64,000 bases of DNA, taken from the NCBI RefSeq assembly GCF_946481145.1, contig NZ_CAMLMJ010000008.1, positions 1 through 64,000 on the forward strand. The letters run 5' to 3'. Made by a program: the position numbers and the translations under genes. Below the pieces are notes generated by a model. That model searched no databases. It was not told the origin of the DNA and worked only from the letters and a program-made list of their open reading frames with translations. This DNA is from an uncultured Sediminibacterium sp. (lineage in GTDB: Bacteria > Bacteroidota > Bacteroidia > Chitinophagales > Chitinophagaceae). Of this stretch, positions 58,687 to 64,000 are shown piece by piece (within the stretch, counting starts at the first letter, position 1; the number at the start of each line of letters is the position of its first letter).

Positions 58687-60843
58687 ATGAGGTTTCTTTT
58701 GTTGTTTTTCATATGGTGTTTTTGTTTAGAATCCAATGCTCAGGGTCCTGGGACAGAGAACACGTCTGCATTATACGACCAGCTCAAAATTTCAAAGGGC
58801 GAACCTAGGGCGGCTATTTTATTACAGCTTGCTAGAATGGAGTTTCTCAGGCTTCCAGATCAGGCAATGGCTTATACCCAGGAGGCTCTCACTATTTACA
58901 AGACAACGAATAATGAAAATGGTCAGGCAGATGCTATGATTGGTCTGGCAAGTATGTACCGCAGAAAAAATGAGCCTTTACTTGCGTATCAGCTCGATTC
59001 TTTGAGCTACCAATTAGCATCAAAAAATAATTATGCCAGGGGTATTGCCGGGGCAGCTATGAACATGGTGCCGAATTTTATGCGTTCAAGGGAATATGAC
59101 AAAGCATTGTCATTTGCCAATGAGTCTATAGAAGCCAGTAAAAAAGCAAACCTGGAGCCCCGTTTTATGGTAGGCGCCTATCTGACCAGAGGTAATATTT
59201 ATATGCAGCAAAAAGATGCTGAGAAAGCCAGTGCCGACTATGAAACAGCTTATGATCTTTCTGAACAAACAAAGGATGAAGTAAGTAAGCAAAGAGCATT
59301 AGCTGCTATGTCAGCCGCTTCAAGAATGCTGGGCGACAAAGTAACCTCATTGGATCAGATATTACGTGCCATCAGAACAGCAGAACGTTTAAAGGATTAT
59401 ACTTCATTGGCCAGTTGGTATCTCTCTGCGGGAAACACCTATCTTGCTCTAAACAAAACCAGCGAGAGTTTAGATTATTATGCAAAAGCCTATTCCCTCC
59501 AATCTTATATAACACAGCCGACAGTGAAACTATCTGTGCTTGGAAACATTTCAAGCTGCTTTGTTGCACTCAAGGAATATGATTCTGCATTATTGTATAG
59601 TAATCGCCGATTGCAGTTGGCCATGACGCAGAACAACTTATTTGCTGTGGCCTCTACCTATATTGATTTGGGTAATATTGAATTAGCTAAAGAGAATTAT
59701 ACTGCTGCAATTGAACAATTCCAATTGGCGCTTAAAGACTATGCCAAATCAAATAGCTCTGCTGATTTAACAAGGGTGTACAATGCACTGGCTTCCGCCT
59801 ACCTTAAAACAAAAAAGTATGACAAAGCGGAAGAATACTTATTAAAAGGCTATGCCCTACAATCCCGTGGCATTGATAAAGGAACCAAAAGATATACAGA
59901 TTATCTGTTGAGTAAAGTATATGAAGAAACCGGTGAAATGGATAATGCCAAGCGTTTCAGAAATGAATATTTTGCTTTGGGGGGCGATGTCATCAACACG
60001 GAAACAGAGCTGAAAATAAACAAGCTCCAGTCTGAATATGAAATTAGTAAAAGAGAAGATGCACTGGCACTTGAAAAAAGAGAAAAGGAATTGAAAGATC
60101 TTCAATTGAAAGATGCCAATATTCGTTTATGGGGTTCAGTGGCATTAATCATACTATTAACGATCGTGGCGATCGTATTATATCGTAATTACCTGCAGAA
60201 AAAACAATCAGCCATATTATTGGCACAAAAGAATGAACGAATTGAAACACTGATGCGTGAATTACACCATCGGGTTAAAAATAATTTACAGGTAATTGGC
60301 AGTGTACTTAATTTACAATCACTCAAACTAACCGATCCCGGCGCCAAATCTGCAGTTGAAGAAGGAAAAGCACGTGTAGAAGCCATGAGCCTGCTACACC
60401 AGAAAATGTACCTGGACGAAAACCTGCGCGCAATTAATATGGAAGAATACATTACTTCCCTATCGAATATGCTCGCCAATAGTTTTGGATTCGATGAGTC
60501 AATCGTTCAAACCAATATCAAACTCAGCTCAAAGAATATGGATGTTGATATGGCTACTCCATTAGCACTTATCATCAATGAACTAATTACCAATGCATTT
60601 AAGCATGCATTTCAACAAGTTGAAAAACCTCAATTAACCATAGAGCTAAACGAAGATAAAAAAGAACAGGTATTATCTCTTATTGTTAGCGACAACGGCA
60701 AAGGGATTAACCTGTCATCCGTTTCTCCTAGTTCTTTCGGTTTAAAACTGATTCGTACTTTTGTACAGCAATTAGATGCAAAAATGGATATATCAAATTC
60801 AAAAGGTGCAGTGTTTAATATTTCTTTCAACTATACCCGTTAA
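58687..60843 (+). CDS. TPR-containing sensor histidine kinase (HisKA_2 type)
   Basis: A 718-residue protein. A signal peptide (first 20 residues) exports residues 21-475, which hold about ten TPR-like helices (for example DYASVQ-type KTNE/YDKAEEYL units). One membrane helix (LWGSVALIILLTIVAIVLY, about 479-497) leads to a cytoplasmic HisKA_2 domain with H527 in LMRELHHRVKNNLQVIGS, and an HATPase domain (IINELITNAFKHAF, then VSDNGKGINL). It would sense a periplasmic signal through the TPR part. The regulator gene follows by 6 bp. Confidence 0.92.
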   Translation: MRFLLLFFIWCFCLESNAQGPGTENTSALYDQLKISKGEPRAAILLQLARMEFLRLPDQAMAYTQEALTIYKTTNNENGQADAMIGLASMYRRKNEPLLAYQLDSLSYQLASKNNYARGIAGAAMNMVPNFMRSREYDKALSFANESIEASKKANLEPRFMVGAYLTRGNIYMQQKDAEKASADYETAYDLSEQTKDEVSKQRALAAMSAASRMLGDKVTSLDQILRAIRTAERLKDYTSLASWYLSAGNTYLALNKTSESLDYYAKAYSLQSYITQPTVKLSVLGNISSCFVALKEYDSALLYSNRRLQLAMTQNNLFAVASTYIDLGNIELAKENYTAAIEQFQLALKDYAKSNSSADLTRVYNALASAYLKTKKYDKAEEYLLKGYALQSRGIDKGTKRYTDYLLSKVYEETGEMDNAKRFRNEYFALGGDVINTETELKINKLQSEYEISKREDALALEKREKELKDLQLKDANIRLWGSVALIILLTIVAIVLYRNYLQKKQSAILLAQKNERIETLMRELHHRVKNNLQVIGSVLNLQSLKLTDPGAKSAVEEGKARVEAMSLLHQKMYLDENLRAINMEEYITSLSNMLANSFGFDESIVQTNIKLSSKNMDVDMATPLALIINELITNAFKHAFQQVEKPQLTIELNEDKKEQVLSLIVSDNGKGINLSSVSPSSFGLKLIRTFVQQLDAKMDISNSKGAVFNISFNYTR

Positions 60844-60849
60844 TGCTAT

Positions 60850-61449
60850 ATGATGACTGCACAAAAGAAGATATTGATTATTGAAGATGAATTGATTGTT
60901 GCAGAGAATATTGCAGCAGTGCTTGAATCTGAAGGATATGAGGTGGTAGGAATAGCCGATCGTTCTTCCGCAGCCCTTGACATGTTTAAAGAACAGAAAC
61001 CGCATCTGGTAATTTGCGATATACAAATTAAAGGCAAACTCAATGGTATAGAAACAGCCAAAGCTATTACGGCAATCGATACGGTACCCTTTCTATATCT
61101 GACAGCTTATGCAGACGAAACCACTTTAAACATGGCTGCAGAAACCGCTTTCGAAGCTTATCTGCTGAAACCATTTGTTCCTGCACAATTAAAAGTGGCC
61201 GTAAAATTGGCATTGGAAAGATTTTATAAAAATCATCAACCCATCGTAAAACTCACCCCACCCGGAAAAAGGGAAATCGAAATTCTGAATCTGATTGCAG
61301 CAGGAAAAAGCTCAGGAGAAATTGCTACTGCCCTATTCCTAAGTATCCATACCGTAAATACGCACCGCAAAAATCTGATGAATAAATACGATGCACAAAG
61401 CAGTGCTGAACTTATTGCTCTGGCTATAAAGCAAGGATGGATTTCCTGA
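60850..61449 (+). CDS. LuxR-type response regulator
   Basis: A 199-residue regulator. Residues 1-125 are a receiver domain (IEDE acidic pocket, phospho-acceptor D57 in VICDIQIKGKLNG, T in YLTAYADE, K in LLKPF). Residues about 140-199 are a LuxR-type HTH (LTPPGKREIEILNLIAAGKS, then TVNTHRKNLMNKYDA). It is directly behind the kinase and most likely its partner. Two ATGs (60850 and 60853) are equally possible. Confidence 0.93.
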   Translation: MMTAQKKILIIEDELIVAENIAAVLESEGYEVVGIADRSSAALDMFKEQKPHLVICDIQIKGKLNGIETAKAITAIDTVPFLYLTAYADETTLNMAAETAFEAYLLKPFVPAQLKVAVKLALERFYKNHQPIVKLTPPGKREIEILNLIAAGKSSGEIATALFLSIHTVNTHRKNLMNKYDAQSSAELIALAIKQGWIS

Positions 61450-61571
61450 TTACTTCCCATTAATAATATTTACCTAAAAATTTGAAAAAATTTGCCTGGA
61501 TTAAAATTTTGCACTTACTTTGAATTTCAAAGCACTTTTAAAAACAATTTTATATTTAAAATACCGTAACA

Positions 61572-61874
61572 ATGAACCAAAATTCACTATCAAAAAAGAT
61601 GTTAATTGGAGCCACACTTGGGCTTTTAATGATCAGTTTTTTCTTACTGAATGCCACATCAGACCCTAGCTGGTCTAAATTTTGGATGATCAGGCCTTTA
61701 ATTATCGTTCCACTGGCTGGAGCCGGTGCCGGTCTTTGTTACCATTTTCTACTAAAATTCGGGCATGAACAAAAATGGAATAAATCCCTGCTCGTCATTT
61801 TGGGAATTATAGGGCACTTGATTGCTTTATGGCTGGGTACAGTTGTAGGGTTGGATGGTACGTTGTGGAATTAA
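61572..61874 (+). CDS. Small membrane protein, unknown family
   Basis: A 100-residue protein with three helices (about 12-27, 40-58 and 73-93) and Trp/Ser-rich loops. No family recognised. It is preceded by an AT-rich 120-bp gap and converges on the Lrp-type gene, 36 bp away. Coding is supported by the hydrophobic pattern only. Confidence 0.55.
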   Translation: MNQNSLSKKMLIGATLGLLMISFFLLNATSDPSWSKFWMIRPLIIVPLAGAGAGLCYHFLLKFGHEQKWNKSLLVILGIIGHLIALWLGTVVGLDGTLWN

Positions 61875-61910
61875 CTGTTTGAAGTAATTGAAGGTTAAGT
61901 TCTATAAAGA

Positions 61911-62411
61911 CTAATGTACCAGCACATGGGTTTGTTTAATCACCCCCATAACAAACACACTTTGTACATGTCCCAGGTTCTCTGCCTGACTTAGTTTATT
62001 TACGTGAAAATTATAGTAGCCATCCATATTCTCGGCAACTACTTTTAACATGAAATCAAACTCACCGGAAATATTATAACACTCAATTACTTCATTCATT
62101 TCAAGTATACTCCTGATAAATCGCTCCCCAGCATTACGATTATGCTGTTTCAGGGATACATAACAAATAACCATCAGCCCTTTTTTCACTTTGGCATGAT
62201 CCAATAGTGTTGCGTATTGACGAATCACACCCTGCTCTTCCATTCTTTTAATCCTTTCGTGAACTGGTGTTGTACTTAGCAAAACTTTATCGGCAATTTC
62301 CTTCACGGTTGCGCGTGCATTTTGCTGTAAAATCCGGAGAATGGCCAGATCCTTTTCATCTAACTGCAAACTAATTGTAGTGGATTCGGCTATGGAACGT
62401 GTTTTTGCCAT
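61911..62411 (-). CDS. Lrp/AsnC-family transcription regulator
   Basis: A 166-residue regulator. An N-terminal HTH (LDEKDLAILRILQQNARATV, then STTPVHERIKRMEEQGVI) and a C-terminal RAM/AsnC ligand domain (CYNISGEFDFMLKVVAEN) are both complete. It lies divergent from ahcY across 118 bp, so it could respond to an amino acid or methionine-cycle metabolite and act on that gap; only position supports this. Confidence 0.9.
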   Translation of the reverse strand: MAKTRSIAESTTISLQLDEKDLAILRILQQNARATVKEIADKVLLSTTPVHERIKRMEEQGVIRQYATLLDHAKVKKGLMVICYVSLKQHNRNAGERFIRSILEMNEVIECYNISGEFDFMLKVVAENMDGYYNFHVNKLSQAENLGHVQSVFVMGVIKQTHVLVH

Positions 62412-62501
62412 TGATTTTAGGTTATTTATGCTACAAAATAGCCATTTTATATAAATATCTACTAAAATTATTAATTAATTCAGAATATTCAACTATAAAT
62501 A

Positions 62502-62509
62502 TAGATTTG
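62502..62509 (+). promoter_or_regulatory. -7 promoter element of ahcY
   Basis: TAGATTTG followed by C is a perfect TAnnTTTG, 21 bp before the ahcY ATG. The AT-rich gap with the divergent Lrp-type gene holds it. Confidence 0.6.
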
Positions 62510-62529
62510 CACTTCATAAAAACACTAAA

Positions 62530-63855
62530 ATGTCAAATTTAACCTCTTCCATCGATTTCAGTTTGAAGTATAAGGTAGCCGATATCAGTCTTGCAGACTG
62601 GGGCCGCAAAGAAATTCGTCTTGCCGAAGCAGAAATGCCCGGTTTGATGTCGCTCCGTGCAGAATATGGTGCTACCCAACCCCTGAAAGGCGCCCGTATT
62701 GCCGGTTGCTTACACATGACCATCCAAACAGCCGTTTTAATTGAAACCCTGGTTGCCCTGGGTGCTGAAGTAAAATGGAGCTCTTGTAATATCTTCTCTA
62801 CACAGGATCAGGCTGCTGCCGCTATTGCTGCTGCAGGTGTGGGTGTTTTTGCCTGGAAAGGACAAACACTCGAAGAAGCAGACTGGTGTATTGAACAAAC
62901 TTTATTCTTTGGTGGCGCTGATCGTCCATTGAATATGATCCTTGATGATGGTGGTGACCTTACCAATATGGTTTTCGATAAATACCCTGAACTGGTTCAG
63001 CATATCAAAGGTTTATCAGAAGAAACAACTACTGGTGTCCACCGTTTATATGAGCGTATGGCAAAAGGTACTTTACCTATTCCTGCAATCAACGTAAACG
63101 ATTCAGTAACTAAATCGAAATTCGATAACAAATACGGTTGTCAGGAATCGCTGGTAGATGCGATCCGTCGCGCTACAGATGTTATGATGGCAGGTAAAGT
63201 AGCCGTTGTAGGTGGTTATGGTGATGTGGGTAAAGGTTCTGCTTTATCATTACGTGGTGCAGGATGTCGCGTTATCGTTACCGAAATCGATCCTATCTGT
63301 GCTTTACAGGCAGCAATGGATGGCTTTGAAGTAAAGAAAATGGTTGACGCTGTTAAAGAAGCGGATATCGTTGTTACTGCTTCAGGTTGTCGTGATCTGC
63401 TTACTGAAAAGCATTTCCGTTTAATGAAAGACAAAGCGATCGTATGTAATATCGGTCACTTCGATATTGAAATCGATATCGCATGGTTGAACAATAATTA
63501 CGGTCATACTAAAGATACCATCAAACCACAGGTTGACCTGTACAATATCGATGGTAAAGACGTAATCATCCTTGCAGAAGGCCGCCTGGTTAACCTGGGT
63601 TGTGCTACTGGTCACCCTTCATTTGTAATGAGTAATTCATTCTCAAACCAAACACTGGCTCAGATTGAATTGTGGACCAACTTTAAAAACTACGAGAATA
63701 AAGTATACGTACTGCCTAAACACCTCGATGAGAAAGTTGCCCGTTTACACCTTGCGAAAGTTGGTGCAGAACTGGATGAACTTACCGATGAGCAAGCTGC
63801 TTACTTAGGCATTTCTAAAGTAGGTCCGTTTAAAGCTGATCATTATCGTTATTAA
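62530..63855 (+). CDS. ahcY: Adenosylhomocysteinase
   Basis: A 441-residue NAD-dependent enzyme that splits S-adenosylhomocysteine to adenosine and homocysteine, removing the inhibitory product of methyltransferases. Motifs: [32 protein letters not shown], the NAD loop [16 protein letters not shown] near 229-244, [11 protein letters not shown], and [15 protein letters not shown]. The C-terminus [12 protein letters not shown] is complete. Divergent from an Lrp-type regulator, and followed by a strong terminator. Confidence 0.97.
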   Translation: MSNLTSSIDFSLKYKVADISLADWGRKEIRLAEAEMPGLMSLRAEYGATQPLKGARIAGCLHMTIQTAVLIETLVALGAEVKWSSCNIFSTQDQAAAAIAAAGVGVFAWKGQTLEEADWCIEQTLFFGGADRPLNMILDDGGDLTNMVFDKYPELVQHIKGLSEETTTGVHRLYERMAKGTLPIPAINVNDSVTKSKFDNKYGCQESLVDAIRRATDVMMAGKVAVVGGYGDVGKGSALSLRGAGCRVIVTEIDPICALQAAMDGFEVKKMVDAVKEADIVVTASGCRDLLTEKHFRLMKDKAIVCNIGHFDIEIDIAWLNNNYGHTKDTIKPQVDLYNIDGKDVIILAEGRLVNLGCATGHPSFVMSNSFSNQTLAQIELWTNFKNYENKVYVLPKHLDEKVARLHLAKVGAELDELTDEQAAYLGISKVGPFKADHYRY

Positions 63856-63877
63856 TATTTTGTGTGATTTTTATGTG

Positions 63878-63909
63878 AGCCCGGTAGTTATGCTACCGGG
63901 CTTTTTTTT
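63878..63909 (+). terminator. Terminator of ahcY
   Basis: AGCCCGGTAG pairs with CTACCGGGCT around TTATG and is followed by a T-run of eight. It starts 22 bp after the stop. Confidence 0.93.
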
Positions 63910-63913
63910 GGGG

Positions 63914-63978
63914 GAGTCCGATAGTCCGAAGTCCGAAAGTCCGAAGTGGGTCCATCCTTCGTCAGGATGTCCGGAAGA
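63914..63978. repeat. Heptad word repeat (AGTCCGA family)
   Basis: GAGTCCG, ATAGTCCG, AAGTCCG, AAAGTCCG, AAGTGGG, then TCCATCC, TTCGTCA, GGATGTC, CGGAAGA follow in 7-bp (sometimes 8-bp) register, directly after the ahcY terminator. It resembles the repeat at 51384-51520. The window ends 22 bp later. Confidence 0.7.
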
Positions 63979-64000
63979 TGAATAGTTTGAAAATAGTTGA

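Overview
The window looks like chromosomal DNA of a Bacteroidota species, most likely family Chitinophagaceae. The evidence is: TAnnTTTG-type -7 promoter elements instead of E. coli -10 boxes, starts without Shine-Dalgarno sequences, two secreted giants with C-terminal domains of the type IX secretion type, the two-part GlmU-like enzyme found in Bacteroidota, the futalosine route to menaquinone (MqnA), and a DUF4199 plus polyprenyl-phosphate glycosyltransferase pair. No prophage, insertion sequence or CRISPR array was seen. Placement at family level is inference.

Layout. 1-366: a tRNA-Pro(GGG) gene on the minus strand followed by at least two 120-bp tandem units, each carrying a copy of the tRNA 3' end. 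388-6431: a rightward run with a dihydroorotase homologue that lacks key catalytic residues, DUF4199, two glycosyltransferases, gmhA and gmhB (heptose supply for surface glycans) and a secreted protein. 6586-13883: lepA, a Kir-type potassium channel, tpiA, a GlmU-like enzyme, a DUF1287 protein, tRNA-Leu, tRNA-Gly, a small membrane protein and a glycosyltransferase. 14086-15420: rocD behind a short leader ORF that ends in two Cys codons and overlaps a terminator-like hairpin. 16191-26389: two secreted proteins, an 851-residue NHL/Ig-like protein and a 2406-residue LamG/Ig/HYR protein with a Cys-every-10-residues, His/Asp-rich segment. 27014-31581: tRNA-Cys, uridine phosphorylase, dapF, corA, Nudix, and the yhhQ queuosine-precursor transporter. 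31815-42488: a surface glycan cluster (YfhO, four classical glycosyltransferases, one GT9-like protein, four methyltransferase-like proteins). 42496-53110: mqnA, purB, a TolB-like/amidohydrolase fusion, a DsrE-like protein, tex, an exonuclease/GIY-YIG fusion and a 39-residue membrane ORF. 53483-63855: a small lipoprotein, valS, PAP2, GNAT, DUF1353, a TPR histidine kinase with its LuxR-type response regulator, an Lrp-type regulator and divergent ahcY.

The most unusual signal lies between the genes. At least thirteen intergenic sites are built from degenerate 7-bp words in tandem. The word differs from site to site (CCATAGW, CTGACAT, TTTGATC, AGTCCGA, AGCTTCT, AAATAAG), but the 7-bp period is kept, and the array usually turns into its own reverse complement so that it can fold into a hairpin. 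Two other hairpin families (core GAACGCAGATT-TCATGAT and core CACAGATT) fill further gaps. The other main points are the tRNA-Pro repeat, the rocD leader and the Cys-decad segment.
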